Shown: positions 34,160 through 45,028 of the stretch, in pieces
Position numbering within the stretch: the stretch's first letter is position 1
Layout: every line of letters starts with the position of its first letter
DNA from: Ligula intestinalis
Taxonomy: Eukaryota; Platyhelminthes; Cestoda; Diphyllobothriidea; Diphyllobothriidae
Direction: 5' to 3'
DNA: 64,000 nucleotides
Assembly (NCBI GenBank): GCA_036362985.1
Contig: JAYGXS010000004.1
Span: 10,168,216 to 10,232,215 of the forward strand
Program-made: the position numbers and the translations under genes
Notes under the pieces: generated by a model
Told to the model about the DNA's origin: nothing
Seen by the model: the letters and a program-made list of their open reading frames with translations, nothing else
Databases searched by the model: none

Positions 34160-35115
34160 TGCAAACCGGCTGATGAACTACGGTTCGATGAACTGCTTAT
34201 GACCCATCTGATAGACACCAGTGGTGGACCAACTGCGCCGTCTGTGAGTGCGTTTGTTTGTGTTGTCTGACCAGCTTGTGTTCAGGGTTATGCTTGGCTG
34301 ATGAAGGCTAATAAGCCCGAAACAGCTCTGTATCAAGTTACCCCCAAATGCTGTCATACCCCCTTACTGCTATTATGACTTGGCCGGAATCAGCCTGGCA
34401 GTCGGTCACCCGTTGGGGACCTCTGACCACCATATGAACTTTGTTTAGTTCGGAAGCCTATTCGATCGGTGTTCACACATTCCTGCGTGCATATAGATAC
34501 ATATGAATTAATGCAGGTGTTTCACCGATCTAGTCAAGGAACAATTAAATTTCGCTTTGCCAAGGAGCTCGCAACGCAAACCCTCAATGACCATCACATA
34601 GTGACAAAGGTGATATGATGAAGAAGTGGATCCGACAAAGCAAAGGGAGACCGGTTAGGGACCTCTGACGACCACGTGAACTTTGTTTAGTTCGGAAGCC
34701 CATATGATCGGTGTTCGCACATTTCTGAGTGTATATATACCTGATATGCAGTGACAGCAAATGGCAGGTGGCGAGGTGCTGATTAACTACGGTTCGATGA
34801 AGTGCTTATGACCCATCTGGTGGACCCCAGTGGTGGACCAACTGCGCCGTCTGTAAGTGCGTTTGTTTGTGTTGTCTGACCAGCTGGGGTTTAAGGTTAT
34901 GCTTGGCTGATGAAGGCTAATAAGCCCGAAACAGTTCTGTATCAAGTTACCCCCAGACGCTGTCATACCCCTCTTACTGCTATTATGACTTGGCCGAAAT
35001 CGGCCTGGCAGGCGGTCACCTGTTAGGGACCTCTGACCACCACATGAACTTTGTTTATTTCGGAAGCCCATATGATCAGTGTTCGCATATTTCTGAGTGA
35101 ATATATATGTATGTT
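34160..35115 (+). repeat. Tandem repeat, 609-bp period, with hammerhead-like motif
   Basis: Two collinear units (from about 34169 and 34778) share 'ACTACGGTTCGATGAA', 'CAGTGGTGGACCAACTGCG' and the core GGCTGATGAAGGCTAATAAGCC-CGAAAC (34298-34323 and 34907-34932). GGCT/AGCC form stem II around an AATA loop. A third partial copy of the unit's 3' block ('GGACCTCTGAC...TTTGTTTAGTTCGGAAGCCC') lies at 34653-34740. Confidence 0.72.
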
Positions 35116-35170
35116 TATTATGCCAGTTTACAGGCAATTTTACAGACGTGTACGGCAATGGTTATGGGCT

Positions 35171-35651
35171 TGTAGTAGCCCTAGCAGCCACTTGGAACTC
35201 AAGATCGGACGGATGGCGCCTTTGGCCTGCGCACCTAATGTCGCCTGCGGTCAGGCGCTTCTTAGCGGCACCCCTGTCCGTTCTCGCTCAATGGTTTGAG
35301 CCACTTACGAACACACCCAGTCTAGCCTTGCCAGCCCTGCGCTGTCCAACCAATCACAGGCCGACCTTACGAATGAACGCGCTCTGTCTCTGTCTTCTGG
35401 CCTGATTCCTGCTAAGGCTTGACTGGGATTCCGTTCAGGCGCGTCGCGGCCGAAGACGTCATCCTGCCCCACGGGCCTCACGGTCGGACGCCATGCAAGA
35501 CCTATTGGCAACCTTCCCCTTATCCCTTATATAAACAATATAATGTTCCTTCTACTCTCGCCTTTGCACCGTCTTCTCTTCAATCTCCCAAGGAACCGGG
35601 CCTGGAAGATTGTAGGTGTTAAGGTTAACTATCTTAGCCTTAACTCCTATA
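35171..35651 (+). repeat. Solo LTR, family L1 (long form)
   Basis: From TGTAGTAGCCCTAGC to CTTAACTCCTATA, with exact GGCT duplications (35167-35170 and 35652-35655). 481 bp, the longest intact L1 copy here. Confidence 0.87.
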
Positions 35652-35748
35652 GGCTAGTTCGGAATCAGTGCAGCATAGTAAACCCCCCTGTTGTGAGTCC
35701 GTCTACTTCCCTATCTGGACAGTGTAGCCCGTTGGGGATGGGAGCGAA

Positions 35749-35840
35749 ACCACCACCACCACCACCACCACCACCACCACCACCACCACCACCACCACCA
35801 CCACCACCACCACCACCACCACCACCACCACCACCACCAC
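35749..35840 (+). repeat. (ACC)n microsatellite
   Basis: About 30 perfect ACC units. Apparent poly-Pro, poly-Gly and poly-Val frames over it are artefacts of the repeat. Confidence 0.95.
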
Positions 35841-36111
35841 TTCGATGCAAGCTAGTCGGCCAGGCACGACCCACTGCAGACGCAGTGACTGTAACCTCCA
35901 CCAATCGTGTGGTCTGTGCACCTGCGCTGGAATAGTTTAAAAGTCCACCCATCATTACCAACGTCGGAAGGTTGATGTGTGAGTTAGGGCTGACTCCGGT
36001 CTGTGCGCATATTACACGGAATATTCATGTAATGGGTACATGTGTGGGAACGGTATCAACCTGAACGATGCATAATACTTTAGCAGACGGGATATTTCTG
36101 GCCTAACCTGG

Positions 36112-36345
36112 TTGCATAGCTCAATGGTTAGGACGTTTGCTTCTTACCAGAGAGACGCGAGTTCGAAACTCGACTGTGGCAGCAATTTCAGCGGCAATAC
36201 TGGAATTGGATATCACTAGCTGACGACGGCTAATGAGCCAGAAATGGCCATCCTACTGTCCCATGTCTTTGCTGGCAATTTCCTTCTGACTATATCCTAG
36301 CCGCCTCGCGGTGGAGGCTCGAGCGAGAGCTCTAATGGCAATATG
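36112..36345 (+). repeat. tRNA-derived SINE with hammerhead-like motif
   Basis: The head has pol III-type boxes: TAGCTCAATGG (A box) and GAGTTCGAAACTCG (B box), spaced as in a tRNA, but the acceptor stem does not close. The body holds CTGACGA (36220-36226), GGCT-AATG-AGCC as stem II, and GAAA (36241-36244). 'GGAGGCTCGAGCGAGAGCTC' follows. The combination of tRNA head and hammerhead is that of the schistosome Sm-alpha SINE. The stem-II closing pair is C-A, so self-cleavage is doubtful. Confidence 0.65.
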
Positions 36346-36419
36346 GACGGACGAAGGGGTCCTCTAACAGATCGGTGTACGCGTAGCTGCTATTTAATAA
36401 GTCTATTTGGCAAACGTAT

Positions 36420-37440
36420 GTTTTCAGCAATTCATCGTGGGGCTGGTACAAGTGCATGGATAATGAAAGTAGTACAGTTGAGCAGGATTAATAAGGGTCC
36501 TTTGATTACAACTCATAATTTGCACGCCGCCTGAATGGCGAGATCGACATGGGGAGGTCACTGCACTGAGGGCGGGAAGAAATAAGGATAGACTGTGAGC
36601 CTTGGTCATGGGTGGGATATGTGAAGCGAAAATTACCGTCATTTGCTCGGAGTAAACAACTGTCACCAGGGGGTGGGGGCGATTTGCGTTCGCCACCTGG
36701 CATTAGCCACCGAAGTGATAGTTCTTGTATTAGCGTTTTCTGACAACATAACACCGGATTCGCTAGCCGTATAGTCACTGCCTGGGCTGTTGCTAGCATC
36801 AGTTGGCGAAGGCCCTTGGAGAAGTTGGCTCCTGTCCGGTAGATAACCCGAAAGGATTCGCTGATTCCTATCGACAAGGTGTGTGAGAATAGAACTCGAG
36901 AGCAATCTAGTTTCACTTTGACTAAGCCAGCCCGATATGTGTTCACGTACCCGCTTTTCCAGGTGTCTCGTTGTTCGGCCAATGTGTCCTGTTCCATATT
37001 AGCAAATTAAAGAGTAAATGCACATAGATGTAGCCTTCAAGGGGACTCGGTCTTTATCTCCCAACTGTAGAAGGGGAGAGGTTGGAAAAAATGTGCGTAA
37101 GTTCGCCGCGGGGAAAGGCTTTTGTGATCGCTGTCTTCCGATCTCGTCTTATCAGCTCGCTCGTTACATCGCCTAAGGAAGGCAGTCTTATGAACACGGC
37201 TTTCTTTGCTGCAATTAAGCTAGCTGGCTTTTTGGTGCTTTCACCGATTTTCCTAAGGATAAACCTTTTTGGGTACCCATTTTAAGAAGCAGATTCTGCA
37301 GCTGTTAGAGTTCTGCTTCGACAGTTTCAGGAGGGTAGATCCGTCGCACTGTAGCTGCTAATCTCTGGGCTATTTTTTTATATTCAAGGGAAAAAAACAG
37401 TGAAAATTGATGCATCGTTCCGTCCACGTTTTCTTTCGGA
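36420..37440 (-). pseudogene. Penelope-like element, family B, 3' half
   Basis: The antisense translation has 'SSILTHLVDRNQRILSG' in one frame and 'SESFRVIYRTGANFSKGLRQ' with 'MLATAQAVTIRLANPVLC' and 'QKTLIQELSLRW' in another. This is the C terminus of a PLE GIY-YIG protein, with a frameshift between. The upstream half (37080-37440) contains broken linker sequence. The 3' end near 36430-36460 carries the same TGATGAATTGCTGAAAACA motif as 19115-19150. Confidence 0.75.
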
Positions 37441-39539
37441 ATACCCTACGTTGGATAGATCCACTTATGCCAAATTCTGTCTTTTTCCTTGCAATTTAAA
37501 TCTAGCGCCCTTGCAGGTGGTCGCATAGCGATGCTGGTTATCCACGTCACAGAAACTACGGGGATTTCCGTGCGGGATTCAGGAGAATGTTATATTTTTC
37601 TAAAAGCAAGATTTAAAGAATACGTAATTGGCTGATAAGCGAATACGAGAAGTAATGTTTCCGCAAATACTATATAGTGCTTATACTTTATTAACTGCAT
37701 GCATTGTAAGTCATTTGAGATATTTACGTACTACTGAAACACTGTTGTTTTCCCACGTGATTAACATTCCAGACAGGAAATGTCCACATCCATAAGCGAG
37801 TTCTCCCTCGTGTTTAAGCTGACTTGAGAGTGCAGTAGGGCACGAGTTTAATTACCATGCCTTCTCCTCGAATCATAATTCTGTAATGTATCTTTTTAAT
37901 TAATTTACACGAGCAGGCGGCGCAGATACGCTTTTCTCCTATTTGCATATCTAATAACGCCAGGTTGGATCCCTTACAGATCCCTATTATCGTCAAACCG
38001 GTAGTACCTAATGGAAGTAGATTTCACACGAATGACTGTTACTTTTTACAACAGTGTTCCGGCAGACACTTTACGTGAAAAAAAACGCCGTTTGCCGATT
38101 GAAAAAAAATCAGCCATGGACTCATGAATCTTGGAGTCTACAACAAGTTGGCCAGCGCCCCTGACCGTAATCAGCCAGTCGCACAAAGAAAATCGGTCAG
38201 CTCGCGAAGTGCTCAGACCAGACATGGCTGTCTGGCCTCACGACCCAACTGTCCCGCTGGAAGCATCCCGGCAAGGTGGACGGATGTTTATAAGGGCGAA
38301 ACCAGACAGCAGGAGGTCAGCTTGTCGTCCTCCGCGTCGGTGGCAATCTTCAGCAAAACAAGGCGAAAACCTCGCGAAACTCGTGGCGAGGCCCAGGCGT
38401 GCTAAAGCGGGCACACGCGCGCAGACACCCCGCGAGACCTTGAAGCAGCCAATCGGAGCGCAAACACGAACTTGTCGTGCGACTCAGACACAAAGCCCCG
38501 ATGGACGTCCATCTTGCTTTGTGTTCGCGAGCCTGGACTGCTTGCAGGGATCCGGATGGGACAACGCCACCATCGGAGAATTGGCTAGGGAGAATTTGAA
38601 ACCTTGGGGATGCACTTTTAGTTTTCTTCAGTGAGTAGAATAAGCGCGTGCCTTTCCTGCTGCAAATCCGCGTGGGGTCGGGTGTCCAGCGGAGACCTGG
38701 GGTAGGAATTGAAAGAGAAGGATGCGGAAGGTGCAAAGGCCAAACACGAACAGAGGCAACAACAACAAGTTCACAATTCAAGGTCACAACAACAAAAAAC
38801 AGGCCACAAATTAACAAACACACACAACTGATTGCTTTACCCATATAAAGCAAAACAACAAAAATTGCAACGATCGCAAACATACCCTTTATGGAAATTA
38901 TAAAAAAGTAAAGAACGCAAAAGTACAAAACACAACTACATACACGGGGACCGAATATTAGCTACTAGCCAAGCTTACATGTGTGGCTACGTATTTAATG
39001 ACTGCGACCCGTGACCTTTTGGTTGTCTTGTCGGTCTCAATCGGGAGATGCTGACACGCGTTGATAACGTTCACCGGTCGCTAACGAAACTCACTTGTCC
39101 CGTTCTGCCTTGGGTCTCATTTCTCGGGCCTTGAAAGCAGCCGTAGCGGCTAGTAGTTTTGGGCCGAGAATAAAGCCGGCAAGGAAGACTGGAATGGTCA
39201 TTTTTGCCTAATTAACCATCGTCAACCAGTCATCCACGAAAATGAAGTGTCATGGGGAGGGAGAGCCAATCTCGATGGCACTCCCTCTTTCCTCGTCGGA
39301 GCATCAGTCCGCTGTCCGAGCAACTTAGTTGGACCATACTGTGTAGATAATAAGCGGCATTAATAAATGGACAGCCACGGTGCTTTTTGAATGAACATTT
39401 CACGGTCTCCAAAAATTTCGTGATTGAAAACTATTTTTTAAATCGCTAGTTATCATTTATTCAAGTACAGAATCATTTTCTGCCAAACGAGCACAGCGAA
39501 TAATATGTCCATACATGCTTTCTATAAAATAGATTCAAA
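37441..39539. other. No gene recognised
   Basis: 37440-38100 is AT-rich. 38120-38640 is GC-richer with overlapping frames on both strands but no domain. 39080-39130 ('CGTTCTGCCTTGGGTCTC') recurs near 46350, so part is repetitive. Confidence 0.4.
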
Positions 39540-39720
39540 TTTGGAAAGGTACTAATAATATATGAAAATGTGTGTACTACTTAGGTTGTACTTTTTGCGG
39601 ATCGTGGTTCTTGCAGGTCATCAGATAGAACCACTTTTAAAAGCCGACTGAAATATCTGGGGATTAGACTGCAATATAATCTTATGTTGCAACCCTATTA
39701 AGGTAATCTCAGCGAATCGC
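39540..39720 (+). repeat. Dispersed repeat, inverted copy at 41660-41790
   Basis: 'AATATCTGGGGATTAGACTGC' here is the complement of 'GCAGTCTAATCCCCAGATATT' near 41676; the similarity extends about 120 bp to 'TAGGTTGTA(C/T)TTT'. Unclassified. Confidence 0.55.
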
Positions 39721-39927
39721 AAACGTATTTCCCAATTTTCCTTGACATTTCGTGAGCCAGGGAATCTACTGATTTTGGCACCTAATGTTTCGGACTGTCA
39801 AACCATCATCACAATCATCATGGTCTCCAGTGGTGATCACAAGAGCTGTTAATTGTAGTACGCACGTGATCGCGTGGTTACTACGGACTATGAATACTGC
39901 ACACTGTGCCCCTGTCACCATATTCTA

Positions 39928-40050
39928 TGATTGGTTCAGATTATGGTTTCGAGTGAGAATCCGAAACGTCAGACGTCCATAAACTTCTTGTTCCAGTGAT
40001 TGCATCTTTGCCTTCTAAATTGTTTCCTAAAACTCGCCTGTTCACTTTTA
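39928..40050 (+). repeat. Degenerate hammerhead-type element
   Basis: GGTTTCGAGTGAGAATCC-GAAACGTCAG followed by 'CTTGTTCCAGTGATTGCATC' and 'GCCTTCTAAATTGTTTCC' is collinear with 46725-46850. The CUGANGA box is damaged. Confidence 0.45.
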
Positions 40051-40353
40051 TCAATAAGCCATTTTTAAACGTTGCGAGAGAAAACGTTCCGCTAAATAAT
40101 GACCTCAATAACACCCAACAACAATCTTATTATCGCCTTCGATGGAGCCAATCGCACCCCACGCCCCCGGTAGTTGGTCAACAAACGCGTTGAAGACTGC
40201 GTCCTCAATACACATGGCGTCTGTGTGAGTCGATCAACCACCCATTTAGTTTCCGTTTTGTTCTTCTTCCTTATTTTAGTTTTGGCGGTCGGTATCAATA
40301 AGATGTAAGGCTGCCTTATGGTGATAGATGGTGTTTCAATATGGTTAATGATC

Positions 40354-40794
40354 AATAGGCGTTAAGGCTACGAAGGTTAACTCTAATATCTACAATCGTT
40401 GAGGCCCGGTTCCTTAGGAGATGGGAGAAGTCTTGGGAAAGCCAGAGTAGGAGGAACAATATATTGTGTTCAGAAGTATTAGGAGGAAGTTGCTTCTCGG
40501 TCCAGCCGTGAGGGTGCGTGAGCGGGCGTCCCCGCTCAATGCGGATTCCCAAGTCTCCGTCGGTGCATGAATTGACTAGAGGTCTGGAGAGCGCTTGGCC
40601 AGAGCTGATTGGCCACGAGCATTTCGGAACGTTGATAAGTGGGCCAGTTTGGGGCCCGTCTATGCACCTGATCATACGAGGGTAAAGATCACGCGTGGGT
40701 GCGGACATTGGCCATCGCGCTGGGAATGGCGCGAATTGGTGATCAAGTCAGTGGCGTCTCGAGTTTGAAAGAGGTGGGCTGTAGAACCGATACA
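40354..40794 (-). repeat. Solo LTR, family L1 (long form)
   Basis: From AATAGGCGTTAAGGC to AACCGATACA, with exact GATC duplications (40350-40353 and 40795-40798). Nearly identical in structure to 4255-4716. Confidence 0.85.
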
Positions 40795-41090
40795 GATCTA
40801 TATGTTTGCGTCGTTACCCAGTAGGAATGTCCTTATAGCTTTTTTGGTCAATAGGCTTCCCTTTCTGACCAATATGAGTTCCTCTTGGTTGTTTTTCCTT
40901 CAGCCCGCTTTTAACATTTATTTTTAGCTCACTTAAACAATTCCCAGCGGCTTTACTTTGTATTCTACTGCACAGTTATAAACCATTAATCTTTTACCCA
41001 CAAAATCCGTCCAACACTTCGGCTGGAAGACTTTTGGCATTGGGTCGCCGCCGATTCATTCCTCCCTGGCGGTCTTTGTTAGGGACAGCC

Positions 41091-41462
41091 TGTAGTGACT
41101 AACTCGTGTCAAAGTGAACTCTGCTAAAATCTCACGACTGCGGTTCTAGACGTCTGGGAATAGCCAATCACACTTGCTATATAGATGTCTTCTGGGCCGA
41201 CGACGAATAGCAAGCCTGCACGCGTGAATTGCTTTCTCTGCCCACTGGCCTGACTGCTGTCAAACCAGGACTTGGATCCACCCGGCCTCCTGGCTTGTCG
41301 TATGCTCTCCAAGTCAAATCTCTTTCCATCTAGTCTTCGTTCCTCTGTGTACACAATATACTGTTCCTATTACTCTGACCTCCATCGACTTCTCCTCTAC
41401 TAAGTGACCATGGTCTGAAGATCGCAGGTGTTAGGGTTTACTTTACTTAACCCCCTGCGATA
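41091..41462 (+). repeat. Solo LTR, family L1
   Basis: From TGTAGTGAC to CCCTGCGATA, with exact AGCC duplications (41087-41090 and 41463-41466). 372 bp. This copy defines the short L1 subtype. Confidence 0.87.
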
Positions 41463-41659
41463 AGCCCATGTCCATATGAACATGTTTCAGACTTAACTAT
41501 GACAGGGCGGATGGTCCAGCACCTGCCCCTTGAAACTAAACAACTCAGCGGATCAAATATTGGGAAACTACAGAGCGATACAGTAGACTTGCTTTCTCAT
41601 GAAATTTCAATCGTAATTCTGAAATGCCTTTCTGAAGCACAACATTTCTCCTTAATTTG

Positions 41660-41790
41660 ATTGTAGAATAAGAGTATTGCGCAGTCTAATCCCCAGATAT
41701 TTCAGTCCCACCGGGAAGTCGGCCTTTAAATGCGGTTCTATTGGACGATCCATAAAATACAACCTACCTAGCATACCTACTGTCATTTAT
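41660..41790 (-). repeat. Dispersed repeat, inverted copy of 39540-39720
   Basis: See 39540-39720. It lies between two L1 solo LTRs. Confidence 0.5.
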
Positions 41791-41831
41791 TATTAGAGCC
41801 CTGCTAAATTCTAATGCATTTATGGAAAGCG

Positions 41832-42218
41832 TGTAGTGGCCTCTTTGCAGCCACTTGGAACCCAAGACCAGCCACTGACGCATGACTCATCTAGCCTGCC
41901 TGTGTGCTCACCGCCGTCTGGGGCTAGGCGCTAACTGTCATTGGCCCACGCGAATCTAGACATCACCCACCTCATCAGCCGCCGGACCAAAGCATGCGCT
42001 GGCAACGCTCGATGTTCTCAACTCTCCGGAGCCCACCCGAGTAGGGAACGGACGCACAACTCCGCGAGTCAACACTATTTCCATCCTATTCTCCTTCCTG
42101 TGTACACAATAAACTCTTCCTTCTACTCTGGCCTTCCCAAGACTTCTCCAATAGCCTAAGGAACCGGGCCTCGTAGATTGTAGGTGTTAGAGTTAACCTC
42201 TTAGCCTTAACACCTATA
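41832..42218 (+). repeat. Solo LTR, family L1
   Basis: From TGTAGTGGCC to CTTAACACCTATA, with exact AGCG duplications (41828-41831 and 42219-42222). A perfect AATAAA lies in 'TACACAATAAACTC'. 387 bp. Confidence 0.88.
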
Positions 42219-42222
42219 AGCG

Positions 42223-42999
42223 TACATGGAAATGTTCTTCATTGTATTCATTTGGCGGCAACTTACGTCTTCTTCAGATTTATATTTGAATAAAGGATAG
42301 CTTTCAATAGTGGTAGCGGGACTTACAAGAGAGAGGGCTCTAACGGCGGAAAAAAACAGCAAAATGTGTGCAAGGAACCATAGAAAGGAGTAAATTTCCG
42401 CCTCCATAAACAGCAACAAAAGTGAGATTAGTTTTTTAATGAGCTCCCGATAAATAAAAGGAATTCGAATGATAAAAACCACAAGAAAACTTTGTGCAGA
42501 GTTTTACTTCCCATACCCATGAAATAATAAACCAAATCATGCAAGGCTACGTATTATAAACTCAGGGCTTATGTAGCCTATCCTTAACGATGGTTGAATT
42601 TCATCATAACGCGTATGTAGTGACGCTGCCTGGGCCAGTCAAATCAGACCTAATCAAAAATACGCCAAGTATAAGACAGCCACTTTGTATCCACTGGTAA
42701 TAAAAATCGGTAGTCTTTAATTTGCAAGACATTTCGGGGATTATTTTTTTCACGCTTAACTTTCCCCGTTCGCGTCCGCGGAACGTGCCACCGACACGCT
42801 TGAGGCAGTTGTACAATTCCCCTCCTGCTGCAAGAGGCAAGCATTTCAACAAAAACCATGGAGATCGAGTGCGCTTTGCAAATTGGAAATACGCGTATAC
42901 ATTTTCAACCGTTTATTGAAACGCAATTGAAGCGCAGGTTACGCACTATGGAGTAAAGATTAGTTGTTGTTGTTCACAACTCGTTAATGCGGCCTGTAG
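42223..42999. other. No gene recognised
   Basis: Short antisense frames lack domains. Confidence 0.35.
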
Positions 43000-43200
43000 A
43001 CACATTGACGCGGTCAAGGATCTTAGGTCAAACGATCAGCAGATCAACGTTGTTTACCGCATTTCCTGCACCAGTTGTTCGCGCCTGTGTGCTGGCGACA
43101 CAGATTGACGCCTGGCAACCCGATTAACCGAACTGAAACTGGCTGTTCGATGAGAGAATCTAATTTCACTCGTGTCTAAGCCTGTACTTGAATCCAGATA
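43000..43200 (+). pseudogene. Penelope-like GIY-YIG fragment
   Basis: 'NVVYRISCTSCSRLCAGDTD', a stop, then 'RLATRLTELKLAVR' and 'ENLISLVSK' match the family C endonuclease at 24760-24880. Two in-frame stops; nothing upstream. Confidence 0.65.
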
Positions 43201-43299
43201 ACAATGAATTAATGATTAGATCCCCCACCAAGCGCCCGCGACAGATCCCTTTGGCTTGCCATGGCAGTGGCGATCGACTATAGTACAGATTTCAGCAAT

Positions 43300-43400
43300 T
43301 CACGAAGATTGAGAAGGAGAAGATATTATTGCTAGGAAAATAATTTATTCGCTTAACATTTCGAAATTCGTCGTGAATCCTTCATCAGAGGCCTTGTCAG
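43300..43400 (-). repeat. Hammerhead-type element copy
   Basis: The minus-strand core 43355-43388 is CTGATGA, AGGATTC / GAATTTC as stem II, then GAAATGTT. AATAAATTATT follows, as in other copies. It lies about 100 bp downstream of the GIY-YIG fragment at 43000. Confidence 0.55.
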
Positions 43401-43828
43401 AAACGGGTACTTAATACACAGGGCGTTGTAATATGTATAGGATACAGTCATTATGTTACTTCATACTTACGACAATTAACGACTCCTCCCTATAGAGGAT
43501 AATTGCCCGCTTGTGCACTAATTCCTTGATGGCCGGCATGTGGACCGTAACCTGCTGAAATCGGACCACGTGTGGTGGAATTGAACGTGATGATTGCTCG
43601 GCCATCTGGCTCCCTGGCGTTGGACGGCGCGTGGGCCTGTGCGTTCCCCATATGGCGACTTGCTTTGGCCAAATTTACTCCCAGCATCAAATATGGATTG
43701 GGCAGTTCGTTACACTTCTTTACTGACTGGGTGCTCCTAAACCACGACTCAAGTAGCTCGCGAACCACACGATTGTCACCTATCGCGAGAATTTCGGCTT
43801 CATCAAATTAGCATATGTGACAGGGTCT

Positions 43829-44232
43829 TGTGGGATGCGATGTGGTCCAGCCAGATAATAGACGAGAGAACGTCTCCCAACATGTATGAGCTAGTGAAAT
43901 AGGATGAGGCGTGAAAGGCCATAGTGTCAGGGAGAATTTACTAAGGTAGGAACAAGCATAGTATGTAAGCAATAGGAGAAGTGACTTCCAGGCGACTGCA
44001 GGCCAGCCATGAATGAGCCGGAGTTCAGAGAGTCTGCAACCGAACAGTGAGTCGTCGGCTCTGGAAGGGAATGAGCGTAAACAAATCGTCCGCATCTGGG
44101 GCACTGGTCTCACCTTGAGAAGTGGTTGGCTAGTGAGACCAGACCGCCTTGAGACGCATGGTGGTCACGCCAGACATGACCTAGTCCGCGCGGCGTCCGA
44201 GGAAAGCAAGATTAAGAAAGATGGTCGCTACA
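43829..44232 (-). repeat. Solo LTR, family L2
   Basis: From TGTGGGATGCGATG to ATGGTCGCTACA, with exact GTCT duplications (43825-43828 and 44233-44236). 404 bp, the same length as 46892-47295. Confidence 0.88.
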
Positions 44233-44239
44233 GTCTCGT

Positions 44240-44620
44240 CGAATGAACTTCAAATTGAGAATTGGCTTCACTTCTCCCCACTGCTGTCACGTGTTCGGCA
44301 ATTGCAGTCTTGAGAAATCTTCCAGTTTCTCCAACATAGTTGCTTTGTCTGCACCTGCAACAAATCCTATAGATGACTCCAGATGTTCCTTACCGTGGCA
44401 GTGGAGCTTTTGGTTTAATTACCTGACGCCTTATGGTTGCCTATTCTGTGTGCGACTCCAAGAAGTGCAAGAAAACGGCTGACGGCCTCCTTCATGAATA
44501 CATCCCTATTCCTTTAGTGCCTTCTAATTTCATTACCATTTGCTGTACCTGTCCCTAATGTTCCATCGCAAAAAGCAACATCAACTAAAGCTTGACAGTA
44601 CACAGTGATATGGGAGGTGC
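44240..44620 (-). pseudogene. Penelope-like GIY-YIG fragment
   Basis: The antisense translation 'VIYRICCRCRQSNYVGETGR' continues open through 'FLKTAIAEHVTAVGRSEANS'. Upstream 'VFMKEAVSRFLALLGVAHR' is the linker seen before the endonuclease in PLEs, but stops intervene. The L2 LTR begins only a few bases away. Confidence 0.7.
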
Positions 44621-44720
44621 ATCGGTTTGCCTTATTAACTCGAAGCCGTTCATCCCCTCGAAGTTTATAGTCCAGGAACACGGTTATATAAAGTATTAGG
44701 GGGTTTGGCAGACTTGCTTC

Positions 44721-44942
44721 ATTTGAGTTGACCCAATTGTGGAAAAACTCGAGGCGTTTGGTGGGATTTGAACCCGCGTAGTAGAGGAGTCGGCCTAAGT
44801 GTGATTAAATTAATGGCGCGAGGTGGGGCGTTTGTAGCTCAGTTGGTTAGAGCGTTGGCTTCCGGTAAAGTCCTTCTCTACTACGCGGGTTCAAATCCCT
44901 CTGAAAATCTAGAGTTTTTTCACAATTGGGTCAACTCAAACG
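44721..44942. repeat. Inverted repeat enclosing tRNA-like sequence
   Basis: Arms TTGAGTTGACCCAATTGTG (44723-44741) and its complement near 44922-44940, with inner arms 44763-44789 and 44871-44899, form a long hairpin with an 80-nt loop. The loop and right arm read TAGCTCAGTTGGTTAGAGC (A-box type) and GCGGGTTCAAATCCC (B-box type), but the anticodon stem does not pair. The left arm carries the same B-box part in reverse. Best read as two opposed tRNA-derived copies, not a working tRNA. Confidence 0.72.
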
Positions 44943-45028
44943 GTTATATAAATCATCGAACTCTAAAAGTTAGGTGGTGGGGGAGAGAGAGAGGACAGAT
45001 ATGATAAAAGACTCCACAGCTATTTTCT

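Noticed and set aside
35700..35961. Long Pro-, Gly- and Val-rich reading frames on both strands
   Set aside because: They are produced by the (ACC)n microsatellite and have no coding features outside it.
38131..38928. Overlapping frames of 167 and 192 codons on both strands
   Set aside because: No domains, no splice support, and mutually antisense; probably compositional.
44828..44899. Functional tRNA gene
   Set aside because: A and B boxes are present but the anticodon stem does not pair and the sequence is part of a palindrome, so it is tRNA-derived at best.
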